Below are positions 9,104 to 16,700 of a stretch of DNA of 64,000 bases, piece after piece. The stretch covers positions 3,569 to 67,568 of the forward strand of contig DATFPQ010000202.1 in assembly GCA_035264765.1 (NCBI GenBank). Direction: 5' to 3'. How positions within the stretch are numbered: position 1 is the first letter of the stretch; each line of letters starts with the position of its first letter. A model generated the notes under the pieces. That model searched no databases. It saw nothing but the letters and a program-made list of their open reading frames with translations, and was not told the origin of the DNA. A program made the translations under genes and the position numbers. Source of the stretch: DATFPQ01 sp035264765 (lineage in GTDB: Bacteria > Actinomycetota > Actinomycetes > Actinomycetales > Angustibacteraceae).

Positions 9104-9109
9104 AGCCTA
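9104..9109 (-). promoter_or_regulatory. Candidate -10 box for leaderless radA
   Basis: TAGGCT ends 7 nt before the radA ATG. It fits the actinobacterial TANNNT -10 consensus, and a start site 7 nt downstream would fall on the A of the start codon. No Shine-Dalgarno competes. Confidence 0.5.
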
Positions 9110-9131
9110 GGGACACCGACCGACAACACGG

Positions 9132-9165
9132 TCGAGGCCGCCCCCGGGAGTGGGGACGGCCTCGA
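9132..9165. terminator. Hairpin between radA start and the membrane-protein gene
   Basis: Stem TCGAGGCC / GGCCTCGA with an inner CCCC / GGGG extension and a short loop. It lies about 20 bp past the stop of the minus-strand membrane-protein gene (9186-9740) and before the radA promoter, so it most likely terminates that gene. There is no clear U-run, as is common in high-GC actinomycetes. Confidence 0.65.
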
Positions 9166-9185
9166 CGCAGCGGGCAGGGACGGGC

Positions 9186-9740
9186 TCAGCCGACCGGCAG
9201 CAGCCGGCCGAGGATGCCCTTGTTGACCTCGGTGGCCCGCTGCTGCTCGCCGGCCAGCGCGCTGACGACGACGAGCGCGCCGGTCAGCGCCGGCACCAGC
9301 CACTGCAGCAGCTTCAGCTGACGCTGCGCGGTCGCGACGTCCTCCGGCGTCTGGAACGACGGGTTGTCACCGGCGTCCACCGGGACGTCCTTCTGGGCCG
9401 ACACCTTGCGGCCGAGCACCCGGCTGTAGCCGGTGGCCCCGAGCGCCGCAACGGTGAGGGCCGTCTTGGCCACGGCCATCGTGCCGACGCCCTGCTGGGC
9501 GCCGATCCGGCTCTTGTTGGCGGCCAGCAGGCCGACGCTGCCGGCCAGGTGCAGGCCGATGGCCGCGGCGTTCACCGGGGTCCACCGGTCCCAGCCGGTG
9601 TTGGCGACGCGTCCGGACGCCGAGTCGTCGCCGGCCTTGCCGGACGCCGGGTTCAGTGCGACGGCGTTCGCCAGCGTGCCGCCGAACCAGGCGGACAGGC
9701 CGAGGTCGTGCAGGGAACGGGAAATGGTGTCTCGAGCCAT
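9186..9740 (-). CDS. Conserved actinobacterial membrane protein, function unknown
   Basis: 184 residues with about three hydrophobic segments: near residues 15-30, around AAAIGLHLAGSVGLLAA and KTALTVAALGATGYSRVLG, and a last one LLQWLVPALTGALVVVSALAGEQQ. The middle 30 residues before the last helix are polar (VSAQKDVPVDAGDNPSFQTPEDVATAQRQ). The start ATG has a strong GGAGGA Shine-Dalgarno 5 nt upstream. I recognise no enzyme motif. It sits 38 bp downstream of the BrkB/YihY gene in the same direction and may share its transcript. Confidence 0.75.
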   Translation of the reverse strand: MARDTISRSLHDLGLSAWFGGTLANAVALNPASGKAGDDSASGRVANTGWDRWTPVNAAAIGLHLAGSVGLLAANKSRIGAQQGVGTMAVAKTALTVAALGATGYSRVLGRKVSAQKDVPVDAGDNPSFQTPEDVATAQRQLKLLQWLVPALTGALVVVSALAGEQQRATEVNKGILGRLLPVG

Positions 9741-9778
9741 CGGTTCCTCCAGGTGGGATCGAGTGGGTGCTGCGGGGG

Positions 9779-10843
9779 TCAGTCGGCGCTCTGGCGGATC
9801 TCGCGGGCCTCCTCGCGGGCCTTCTCCTCCTTCTCGGCCTTCTTCCTCAGACCCTTGTCGTCGCGCGGCGGGAGCTGCAGGTCCTCCTCGGCCGGGAGGC
9901 CGGCCTGCAGCTGGCGGCTGCGCTCGATCTCAGAGTCCACCTCGGCGCCGAAAAGCAGCGCCAGGTTGGTGAGCCACAGCCACAGCAGGAAGACGATCAC
10001 GCCGGCCAGGGTGCCGTAGGTCTTGTTGTAGCTGCCGAAGTTGGCCACGTAGAAGCCGAACGCCGCCGAGGCCACGACCCAGACGATGAGCGCGGTGAAG
10101 GCGCCCAGGCTCATCCAGCGGAACTTGGGCTGCTTCACGTTGGGGGTGGCGTAGTAGAGCAACGCGATGATCAGCACGACGATGCCGGCGAGCACCGGCC
10201 ACTTGACGATGCTCCAGACCGTCACCAGCGTGCCGCTGAGCCCGATCGCCTGGCCGATCGCGGTCGCGAGCGGACCGCTCACGACGAGCGCCACGGCGAC
10301 GAGCGCGATCAGGATGACGGCGATGAGCGTGATGACGATCTGCAGCGGGCGCAGCTTCCAGAACGGCCGGCCCTCGCCGATCTCGTAGATCCGGTTCATG
10401 GCACGGCCGAAGGCGCCGACGTATCCGGAGGCCGACCAGAGCGCAGTCAGCAGACCGAGCACGAGCCCGAGTCCGGCAGCCTGGTTCTGGCTGAGCTGCT
10501 GCAGCGGTCCGCGCACCGACGACGTCACGCCGCCGGCCCCGACGTCCTCCAGGATGCCGAGCAGGGCGTTGATGGTGGAGGGACCTTGACCGAAGACGCC
10601 GAGCAGCGAGATCACGGCGATGGCCGCCGGGAACAGGGACAGCACGGAGTAATAGGTCAGAGCGGCTGCAAGGTCGGTGCACTCGTCGTCCGAGAACTCC
10701 GCCACGGCCCGCTTCATGGCGAACTTCCACGCCGGCTTGCGCAGCTCGGACGGGGAGTCAGGCTTGCGGGGGTCGTCGGGATGCGGAGCGTCCGACACGT
10801 TGGACGATTGCCGTCCAACACGCGAGTCGTCGCTGGTGGCCAT
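9779..10843 (-). CDS. YihY/BrkB family inner-membrane protein
   Basis: 354-residue integral membrane protein of the family once misnamed RNase BN. The conserved N-terminal block DECTDLAAALTYYSVLSLFPAAIAVISLLGVFG is followed by five more hydrophobic segments, including ALWSASGYVGAFGRAMNRIYE, FGFYVANFGSYNKTYGTLAGVIVFLLWLWLTNLALLFGAEVD and the Glu-rich tail AEKEEKAREEA. The ATG at 10843 (MATSDDS) has GAGAGGA upstream. Polar tails at both ends are probably cytoplasmic. Function is unknown. It diverges from the stress-type operon at 11050, with a 206-bp shared upstream region. Confidence 0.9.
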   Translation of the reverse strand: MATSDDSRVGRQSSNVSDAPHPDDPRKPDSPSELRKPAWKFAMKRAVAEFSDDECTDLAAALTYYSVLSLFPAAIAVISLLGVFGQGPSTINALLGILEDVGAGGVTSSVRGPLQQLSQNQAAGLGLVLGLLTALWSASGYVGAFGRAMNRIYEIGEGRPFWKLRPLQIVITLIAVILIALVAVALVVSGPLATAIGQAIGLSGTLVTVWSIVKWPVLAGIVVLIIALLYYATPNVKQPKFRWMSLGAFTALIVWVVASAAFGFYVANFGSYNKTYGTLAGVIVFLLWLWLTNLALLFGAEVDSEIERSRQLQAGLPAEEDLQLPPRDDKGLRKKAEKEEKAREEAREIRQSAD

Positions 10844-11049
10844 GCTTGGGTCCTCTCGTTCGCTGCCGCGAGCGGGCTGGTCGTCCTCCCATGGTCGCTC
10901 GCTGTGGCCGCATGCGCGCGCCGGGCGATCTCGACTTGCGATTCCGGGCCGCCGTGGAAGGTTTGAGGGAACAGGACGTCCGGCAGACACCGGAGACGCC
11001 TGGACTGCACCGTGCCAGGAGACTCCTCCGAAACAGAGATGGGACGATC

Positions 11050-11973
11050 ATGACGCAACCTCCCGACAACCAGGGCCTCGGTCAGCCTCGGTACGACGAC
11101 CCCTTGTCGCCGGGCACGCCGGTCCCCGGCTCGGTGGCCGACATCGGCCGCGAGCCGGTCGACTACCCGGTGGGGACCGGAGCGGAGTACCCGGTGGGGA
11201 CCGGAGTGGAGGCGGGCAGCACGGCGGCCGGAACCTCCGGTTCGACCAAGGACGTGGCCAAGGAGCAGGCGGCCGACGTCAAGGAGAGCGCCAAGGAGAA
11301 GGCCGCCGACGTCGCCGGAACCGCCAAGGAGCAGGCCGGCCAGGTGACCGCCGAGGCTCAGCGTCAGGCGAAGGACCTGCTGCAGCAGGGCCGCAGCCAG
11401 GTGCGGGGCCAGGCACGCCAGCAGACGCAGCGCGTCGCCGGGAGCCTGAACACGCTGGCGGATGAGCTGCGGGGCATGGCCGAGGGCCGTAACGACGCCC
11501 CCGGCGTGGCCACCGACCTGGCCCGCGAGGCCAGCGACAGGATCAAGCAGTTCGCCTCGAGGCTGGACGACCGCGACCCGGCAGAGCTGCTCGACGAGGT
11601 CCGCCGGTTCGCGCGGCAGCGTCCCGGTACCTTCCTGGGCATCGCGGCCGTCGCGGGCGTGGTGGCCGGCCGGCTGACCCGGGGCGTCAAGGACGCCTCC
11701 AGCGGCGGCGACTCCTCCAGGACGACGACCGGCGTGCCGGTCGCCGGCGCCTACGGCACACCGGAGACCTACGGCACCAGCGCCTCCGGTGGTTACACCG
11801 GCACGGCACCGGTCGGGGACTACGGCACCACGACCTCCACCGGCTACGGCACCGGCACCACCGGCGTGCCCGGCACCACGACTGAGACCACGCCGTTCGG
11901 TGACCCCGAGGCGTACGACGTTCCCGGCCGCTCCGGCGGGACCTACCCGACCACTGGGGGTACCAGGTCATGA
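11050..11973 (+). CDS. Low-complexity envelope-associated protein with amphipathic repeats, unknown function
   Basis: 307 residues. The N-terminal 60 residues are Pro/Gly rich and contain a duplicated PVGTGAEYPVGTGVE. Residues about 60-120 form Lys/Glu/Ala-rich 11-mer-like repeats (DVAKEQAADVKESAKEKAAD) resembling LEA/apolipoprotein-type amphipathic helices. A helical domain follows (ELLDEVRRFARQRPGTFLGIAAVAGVVAGRLTRGV) whose hydrophobic part could be one membrane segment. The last 80 residues are a Gly/Tyr/Thr-rich tail with repeated YGT units. The stop overlaps the next gene's ATG by 4 bp. The three-gene set (this protein, holin-like DUF1469, DUF3618) is widespread in actinobacteria and often linked to stress; the role is not known. 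Confidence 0.85.
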   Translation: MTQPPDNQGLGQPRYDDPLSPGTPVPGSVADIGREPVDYPVGTGAEYPVGTGVEAGSTAAGTSGSTKDVAKEQAADVKESAKEKAADVAGTAKEQAGQVTAEAQRQAKDLLQQGRSQVRGQARQQTQRVAGSLNTLADELRGMAEGRNDAPGVATDLAREASDRIKQFASRLDDRDPAELLDEVRRFARQRPGTFLGIAAVAGVVAGRLTRGVKDASSGGDSSRTTTGVPVAGAYGTPETYGTSASGGYTGTAPVGDYGTTTSTGYGTGTTGVPGTTTETTPFGDPEAYDVPGRSGGTYPTTGGTRS

Positions 11974-12395
11974 GCCACCCCGCAGGCCCTCCGTCCACGG
12001 ACGAGAGCGGCTCGCGTCCGTCGATCGGCGAGCTGCTCGGTGACGTCAGCAAGGACATCTCCGACCTGATGCGTCAGGAGCTGGCGCTGGCCAAGGCCGA
12101 GGCGACGCAGTCGGCCACCCGCGCAGGCAAGGGCGCCGGCCTGCTCGCCGGCGCTGGAGTAGCAGGGCACTTCGTGCTCCTGTTCCTGTCGGTCGCCCTG
12201 TGGTGGGCGCTCGGCAACGCGATCGGTCGCGGCTGGTCCGCGCTCGTCGTCGCGGCCATCTGGGCGATCGTCGCGGCCGTGCTGGCGGCGATGGGCAGAA
12301 GCGAGATGAAGAAGGTCAGAGGACTGGACAGGACGGCGGACTCGGTCAAGAAGATCCCGCCTGCGCTCAAGGGCCACGAGGAGGTCAACCGATGA
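11970..12395 (+). CDS. Phage holin family / DUF1469 membrane protein (Actinobacterial Holin-X)
   Basis: 141 residues: a polar N-terminus, an amphipathic helix (SIGELLGDVSKDISDLMRQELALAKAEATQSATRAG), then two close transmembrane helices (GLLAGAGVAGHFVLLFLSVALWWALG and [20 protein letters not shown]) and a basic tail. This is the holin superfamily III layout. Despite the name there is no phage context, and the gene is coupled by 4-bp overlaps to both neighbours. It is likely a membrane-curving or envelope-stress protein. Confidence 0.9.
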   Translation: MSHPAGPPSTDESGSRPSIGELLGDVSKDISDLMRQELALAKAEATQSATRAGKGAGLLAGAGVAGHFVLLFLSVALWWALGNAIGRGWSALVVAAIWAIVAAVLAAMGRSEMKKVRGLDRTADSVKKIPPALKGHEEVNR

Positions 12396-13084
12396 CGAAC
12401 GACCCGGACCAGATCCGCGCTGAGATCGAGCGCACCCGCGAGAACCTCAGCTCGAACGTGAACGCCCTCGCCGACGAGGTCAACCCGAAGAACATCGCGT
12501 CTCGGCAGGTCGACAAGGTGACCAGCAAGGTCAGCAGTGTGAAGGAGAAGGTCATGGGGTCGAACGACGACCCGTACTCCCAGAGCCCCTCAGTGGGCGA
12601 CAGGGTGTCGTCCGTGCAGGGAACGCTCAGCGACAGGGCGTCCTCGGTGCAGGGGACGCTCAGCGACAGGGCGTCCTCGGTGCAGGGCACGGTCGGCGAC
12701 AAGCTTTCCTCTGTGGGCGACGTCGCCTCGGGCGCCCCGAGTCAGGTGCGGGCCAAGGCCCAGGGCAACCCGCTCGCCGCCGGCGTCATCGCCTTCGGGG
12801 TCGGCTGGCTCGTGTCCTCCCTGCTCCCGGCCACGGCCAAGGAGCGCCAGGCCGCCGAGCAGGTGAAGCAGGCGGCGCAGCCGATCGCCCAGGAGGCGCA
12901 GTCCCTCGCCAAGGAGGTCGCGGGCAACCTCAAGGAGCCGGCGCAGGAGGCCGTGCAGTCGGTCAAGGGCACCGCCACCGACGCCGCCCAGACGGTCAAG
13001 CAGGAGGGCACGTCGGCCGCCCAGGACGTCAAGGGCGACGCGCAGAGCGCCAAGGACAACGTGCAGGAGAGCCGCCAGAGCTGA
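12392..13084 (+). CDS. DUF3618 domain protein
   Basis: 230 residues. The N-terminal DUF3618 signature is DPDQIRAEIERTRENLSSNVNALADEVNPKNIA. Three in-frame 11-residue repeats (SSVQGTLSDRA type, encoded by a 33-bp tandem repeat) follow at about residues 70-103. A single hydrophobic segment comes next (NPLAAGVIAFGVGWLVSSLLPAT), and then a long Lys/Gln/Ala/Glu-rich amphipathic helix to the end. The ATG overlaps the upstream stop by 4 bp. The protein is likely membrane-anchored with two coiled tails; no enzyme motif is seen. Confidence 0.9.
   Translation: MTNDPDQIRAEIERTRENLSSNVNALADEVNPKNIASRQVDKVTSKVSSVKEKVMGSNDDPYSQSPSVGDRVSSVQGTLSDRASSVQGTLSDRASSVQGTVGDKLSSVGDVASGAPSQVRAKAQGNPLAAGVIAFGVGWLVSSLLPATAKERQAAEQVKQAAQPIAQEAQSLAKEVAGNLKEPAQEAVQSVKGTATDAAQTVKQEGTSAAQDVKGDAQSAKDNVQESRQS
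12602..12700 (+). repeat. Three tandem 33-bp repeats inside the DUF3618 gene
   Basis: Three back-to-back 33-bp units, each starting AGGG(T/C)GTC and ending CGGC/CAGCGAC. Units 1 and 2 differ at only a few positions; unit 3 diverges more at its end. Because 33 is divisible by three, copy-number change would lengthen or shorten the protein by 11 residues without a frameshift. Confidence 0.9.
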
Positions 13085-13101
13085 ACGCTCCCGCTCGGCT
13101 C

Positions 13102-13141
13102 GAAGGCCGTCCCACCCCTGCTCTGGGGCGGGGCGGCCTTC
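13102..13141. terminator. Terminator hairpin after the DUF3618 operon
   Basis: Stem GAAGGCCGTCCCACCCC pairs imperfectly with GGGGCGGGGCGGCCTTC across a TGCTCT loop, 17 bp past the stop. It is strong and GC-rich with no long U-run. Confidence 0.75.
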
Positions 13142-13219
13142 GGCCGTTGTAGGCGGCGTCGCGCTGCGGCTGCGTCGCCCGCTGCGGCGGAGCGGCGGGG
13201 CGTGGACGGGATCGGCGTG

Positions 13220-13263
13220 ATCGTGGCAACAGGCTTCGTCGAAGCGACGCCCGTTGCCACGAT
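13220..13263. repeat. 44-bp inverted repeat between converging genes
   Basis: Perfect 11-bp arms ATCGTGGCAAC and GTTGCCACGAT enclose a second small palindrome GCTTCGTCGAAGC. It lies 30 bp past the stop of the minus-strand methyltransferase gene and may terminate it, or it may be a dispersed palindromic element. Confidence 0.7.
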
Positions 13264-13293
13264 GCGGCGTAACCGGCCCGCAAGAGCCCATGC

Positions 13294-14013
13294 TCAGAAG
13301 CGCCGCCACCAGAGGTTGACGGCGTAGTCCAGCTCGGTGCCGTCGTGCTCACGCAGCGCCCGTTCGGCGTGATGAGGCGGCAGCTCGATCCGCAGGACGG
13401 CCTCGAGCGCCGCTCGGTCGGGCATGGACCAGCGGATCGTGAGCGGCTCCCGCGACCAGCCCTTCCGCGCCCAGAACCGTTGCACCGCGCGGGGGTCGTA
13501 CGACGGCGTCGCCGCAGAGAACCAGCGGCCGAAGGTCGATCGGGTGGCGTCGACGTCGACGACGAAGGCCGTGCCGCCCCGCCGAAGAACTCGTCCAAGC
13601 TCGGCGAGCCCCGGCTCGCAGCCGGGTCCGAAGAAGTACGCCCAGCGCGCGTGGGCGACGTCCACGCTGGCGTCCGGCAGCGGCAGCGCCTGCGCGGTGC
13701 CCTCGAGTACCCGAACCCGCCGGCGTACCGCGTCGTCCCATGCGGCTACGCGGCGGCGCGCCGTCTGCACGAGCGGCAGGTGCGGCTCGACTCCTACCAC
13801 CGAGGCGGCGTCCGCGGCAAACGCTGCCAAGTGGTAACCATTGCCGCATCCGACGTCGAGCACCGTCTGTCCCGCCCAGTCGTGGCGCCCGCGGATCGCC
13901 GCGTCCAGGACCCCGTCCGGGTCGACTGCCCCGTTCTCCACCTCGTAGAGGTCGGGGTGGTGCCAGATGTTGGGGCTCGGGACGACCCCGGGCAGCGTCG
14001 GCTCAGCGGGCAC
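13294..14013 (-). CDS. Class I SAM-dependent methyltransferase
   Basis: 239 residues. Motif [17 protein letters not shown] (about residues 51-66), an acidic residue at the end of beta2 (VVGVEPH), motif [31 protein letters not shown] and the post-motif [16 protein letters not shown] are complete, in the Methyltransf_11 style. The substrate is unknown. The N-terminus ([20 protein letters not shown]) is a conserved cap. It overlaps the end of the upstream Cys-rich gene by 11 bp, so the two are probably co-transcribed. Confidence 0.9.
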   Translation of the reverse strand: MPAEPTLPGVVPSPNIWHHPDLYEVENGAVDPDGVLDAAIRGRHDWAGQTVLDVGCGNGYHLAAFAADAASVVGVEPHLPLVQTARRRVAAWDDAVRRRVRVLEGTAQALPLPDASVDVAHARWAYFFGPGCEPGLAELGRVLRRGGTAFVVDVDATRSTFGRWFSAATPSYDPRAVQRFWARKGWSREPLTIRWSMPDRAALEAVLRIELPPHHAERALREHDGTELDYAVNLWWRRF

Positions 14014-14854
14014 TGGCGGCGCGTCGCGCGCGGCGGCGCTCGGCGTTCTGGGCGGCCTGCTCCGCCGCGAGGGTGGCCGGGTGCACGAGTAGCGGGAGCA
14101 GCCGCCGAGCGCCGCGACCGGCCCGGGCGGCCGCGACCAGGGCCAGGTGCGCCTCGCAGTGCCGGACCAGCTCGGCGTAGCCCTCCTCGCCCATGAGCTC
14201 GCGCAGCTCCGCCGCGTTGCTGCGGAAGACCGGCTCGGCGCCCACGTGCGCCTGCGGGTTGCCGCTGCAGTACCAGTCCAGGTCGTGCCCGCCGGGACCC
14301 CAGCCGCGGCGGTCGTACTCGCCGATCGAGGCCTCCAGGTAGCTCGTGCCGTCCGGACGCTCGACGGTGCGGTAGGTGCGACGCAGGGGGAGCTGCCAGC
14401 AGACCTCGGGCTTGTGCGCGTGCAGCTCCAGCCCCTGCCGGTCGGCGAGCTGGTGCAGGGCGCACCCGTACCCGCCGCCGAACCCCTTGCGGTTCAGGAA
14501 GACGCAGGCGCCGTCGACGACCCGGGTCTTGGTCTGGCCGTCCTCCTCCTCGGTCCAGCCGAGCGGGCCGGTGCCCTCGTCATGGAGCTGCCAGGTCTGC
14601 GGCGTGAGCTGCTCGGCGGCCGCGGCCACCCGCAGCCGGTCGGCTTCCTCGGTGAAGTGGGCTCCGAGGGTGCAGCAGCCGTCGTCCGGCCGGTCGGCGT
14701 AGATGCCGCGGCAGCCGTTGCCGAAGATGCACGTCCACGACGACGTCAGCCAGGTGAGGTCGCAGCGGAAGACCTGCGGCTCCTCGTCCTCCGCCGTCGC
14801 CGGGTCGACGAACTCGACCCAGGTGCGGGGGATGTCCAGCGGCGTCTCGGTCAC
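14003..14854 (-). CDS. Conserved Cys-rich protein, Rv0495c-like, unknown function
   Basis: 283 residues. A Cys/His cluster near residues 40-70 ([23 protein letters not shown], then GCCTLGAHF) looks like a metal-binding site, with further Cys in [19 protein letters not shown] and PEVCWQLP. The C-terminal third is helical and Arg/Ala rich. The pattern and location next to the TIM-barrel isomerase and proC match my memory of M. tuberculosis Rv0495c. GTG at 14854 is preferred: TACCCT lies 6 nt upstream and no Shine-Dalgarno is present, suggesting leaderless mRNA. The biochemical role is unknown; a metal- or Fe-S-binding function is an inference from the Cys spacing. Confidence 0.82.
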   Translation of the reverse strand: MTETPLDIPRTWVEFVDPATAEDEEPQVFRCDLTWLTSSWTCIFGNGCRGIYADRPDDGCCTLGAHFTEEADRLRVAAAAEQLTPQTWQLHDEGTGPLGWTEEEDGQTKTRVVDGACVFLNRKGFGGGYGCALHQLADRQGLELHAHKPEVCWQLPLRRTYRTVERPDGTSYLEASIGEYDRRGWGPGGHDLDWYCSGNPQAHVGAEPVFRSNAAELRELMGEEGYAELVRHCEAHLALVAAARAGRGARRLLPLLVHPATLAAEQAAQNAERRRARRAASAR

Positions 14855-14860
14855 CGTCCC

Positions 14861-14914
14861 AGGGTAGGCGTCCGCCCCCGGTGGGGCCGACGGCCCGCCG
14901 TCCCCGCATAGGCT
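14861..14914. promoter_or_regulatory. Divergent leaderless promoter pair
   Basis: On the minus strand TACCCT (14861-14866) ends 6 nt before the GTG of the Cys-rich gene. On the plus strand TAGGCT (14909-14914) ends 6 nt before the ATG of the TIM-barrel gene. Both fit TANNNT, and both genes lack a Shine-Dalgarno. The two promoters share one 66-bp intergenic region. Confidence 0.55.
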
Positions 14915-14920
14915 GGTCGC

Positions 14921-15736
14921 ATGAGCGAGGCGGTGCGGGTGTCCGGTGCGCGGGTGTCGTTGTCGACGGCCTCGGTCTACCCGCAGTCCTGCGCCGAGGC
15001 CTTCGAGATGGCCGCCCGGCTGGGCTACGACGGCATGGAGGTCATGGTCTGGACCGACCCGGTGAGCCAGGACCCCTCCGCGCTGCGCCGGCTGTCCGAG
15101 CACTACGAGCTGCCCGTGGTGGCGATCCACGCGCCCACGCTGCTGATCACCCAACGTGTCTGGGGCGCCGAACCGTGGCCGAAGCTCGACCGGGCCTGCG
15201 AGGTGGCCGGCCAGGTGGGCGCCGGCACCGTCGTCGTACATCCCCCGTTCCGCTGGCAGCGCGACTACGCCCGGGCCTTCGCGGCCGGGACGGCCGAGCT
15301 GGAGGACCGCACCGGCATCCGGCTGGCCGTGGAGAACATGTACCCGTGGCGGGCGCGCAACCGCGAGGTCCAGGCCTACCTGCCGGGCTGGGACCCGGTC
15401 GAGCACGGGTACCGCAACGTCACCCTGGACCTGTCCCACGCCGCCACGGCCGGCAGCGACGCGCTCGACATGGCGGAGCGGCTGGGCGACCGGCTGGCGC
15501 ATGTGCACCTCGCGGACGGCAGCGGCTCGGCGAAGGACGAGCACCTCGTGCCGGGACGCGGCGCCCAGCCCTGCGCCGAGCTGCTCGAGCGGCTGGCGGC
15601 GCGCGGCTGGGCCGGGGACGTCGTCGTCGAGGTGACCACCCGGCGCGCGCGCTCGCGGCAGGAGCGGGAGGCAGACCTCGCCGAGGCGTTGGCCTTCGCG
15701 CGCTTGAACCTGGCAGCCGCGCGAGGTGCGCGCTGA
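14921..15736 (+). CDS. Sugar phosphate isomerase/epimerase family TIM-barrel protein
   Basis: 271-residue AP_endonuc_2 (xylose-isomerase-like) barrel, the Rv0498-type neighbour of proC. Metal-site residues visible include VVVHPPFRW (His after beta4), LAVENMYPW (Glu), LDLSHAA (Asp/His), LAHVHLADG (His-x-Ala-Asp) and DVVVEVTTR (Glu). These make up the usual divalent-metal centre. Substrate unknown. The start ATG has no Shine-Dalgarno but TAGGCT 6 nt upstream. It is followed after 28 bp by proline dehydrogenase. Confidence 0.9.
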   Translation: MSEAVRVSGARVSLSTASVYPQSCAEAFEMAARLGYDGMEVMVWTDPVSQDPSALRRLSEHYELPVVAIHAPTLLITQRVWGAEPWPKLDRACEVAGQVGAGTVVVHPPFRWQRDYARAFAAGTAELEDRTGIRLAVENMYPWRARNREVQAYLPGWDPVEHGYRNVTLDLSHAATAGSDALDMAERLGDRLAHVHLADGSGSAKDEHLVPGRGAQPCAELLERLAARGWAGDVVVEVTTRRARSRQEREADLAEALAFARLNLAAARGAR

Positions 15737-15764
15737 GGCGGTTCCTGGCCGTAGGGTGACCGGC

Positions 15765-16700
15765 ATGCTCCGCCAGGCCCTGCTGCAGCTGTCCAAGAGC
15801 ACGACGGTGCGTCACGTCATCGAGACCGCGCCGGTGTCCCGCGGCGTGGTAAGGCGGTTCGTTGCGGGCGCAGGGACGTCGGACGCCGTGCGGGTCGCCA
15901 CCGAGCTGACGCTCTCGCACCGGCTGGTGACCGTCGACTTCCTCGGCGAGGACACCACCGACCTGGCCCGGGCTCGCGCCACCCGGGACGCCTACCTCGA
16001 GCTGCTGCGCCGGCTCTCCGACGCGGGCCTCACCGACGGCGGGCGCTCGGAGGCGTCGGTCAAGCTCTCCGCGGTAGGGCAGGCCCTCGGACCCGACGGC
16101 AGCAAGATCGCCATGGAGCACGCCTGGGACATCTGCCAGGCGGCCAGCGAGGCCGGCACCACGGTGACCCTGGACGCCGAGGACCACACCACCACGGACG
16201 CGACCCTCGAGGTGCTCGGTCAGCTCCGGGAGGACTTCCCCTGGGTCGGCGCGGTGGTGCAGGCGTACCTGCGACGAACCGAGGCCGACTGTCGCGATCT
16301 CGCCACCGAGGGGTCACGGGTACGGCTGTGCAAGGGTGCGTACGACGAGCCGGCCTCGGTCGCGTTCCAGGAGAAGGCCGAGGTCGACAAGTCCTACGTG
16401 CGGTGCGCGCGGGCGCTGATGGCGGGGTCCGGGTACCCGATGCTGGCGACGCACGACCCGCGGCTGGTCGACATCGGCGGCGCGCTCGCGGTCCAGCACG
16501 GCCGCAGCCAGGGCAGCTACGAGTTCCAGATGCTCTACGGGATCCGCCCGGACGAGCAGCAGCGGCTGGCCGACCAGGGGGAGAAGGTGCGGGTCTACGT
16601 GCCGTACGGGGACGAGTGGTACGGGTACCTGGTACGCCGAATGGCCGAGCGCCCGGCGAACACGGCGTTCTTCCTGCGCGCGCTGGCGACGCGCTCGTGA
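15765..16700 (+). CDS. Proline dehydrogenase (monofunctional PutA domain)
   Basis: FAD-dependent oxidation of proline to pyrroline-5-carboxylate. 311 residues, the length of monofunctional actinobacterial enzymes. Barrel motifs seen are [37 protein letters not shown] (the Y-L-RR substrate Arg pair), [11 protein letters not shown] (Lys), LATHDPRL and [10 protein letters not shown], with the C-terminal [21 protein letters not shown] carrying the Arg-Arg that bind proline carboxylate. The ATG is preceded by TAGGGT 7 nt upstream (15752-15757) with no clear Shine-Dalgarno. The stop overlaps proC by 4 bp. Adjacent genes for opposite reactions on proline are notable. Confidence 0.94.
   Translation: MLRQALLQLSKSTTVRHVIETAPVSRGVVRRFVAGAGTSDAVRVATELTLSHRLVTVDFLGEDTTDLARARATRDAYLELLRRLSDAGLTDGGRSEASVKLSAVGQALGPDGSKIAMEHAWDICQAASEAGTTVTLDAEDHTTTDATLEVLGQLREDFPWVGAVVQAYLRRTEADCRDLATEGSRVRLCKGAYDEPASVAFQEKAEVDKSYVRCARALMAGSGYPMLATHDPRLVDIGGALAVQHGRSQGSYEFQMLYGIRPDEQQRLADQGEKVRVYVPYGDEWYGYLVRRMAERPANTAFFLRALATRS

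Noticed and set aside
11970..12395. Prophage remnant suggested by the holin-like protein
   Set aside because: No lysin, integrase, tail or capsid genes nearby; the protein belongs to a chromosomal actinobacterial family in a conserved operon.
14855..15802. Minus-strand extension of the Cys-rich gene frame across the TIM-barrel gene
   Set aside because: The conserved protein begins at GTG 14854 next to a TANNNT box; the upstream part is antisense to a well-supported gene.
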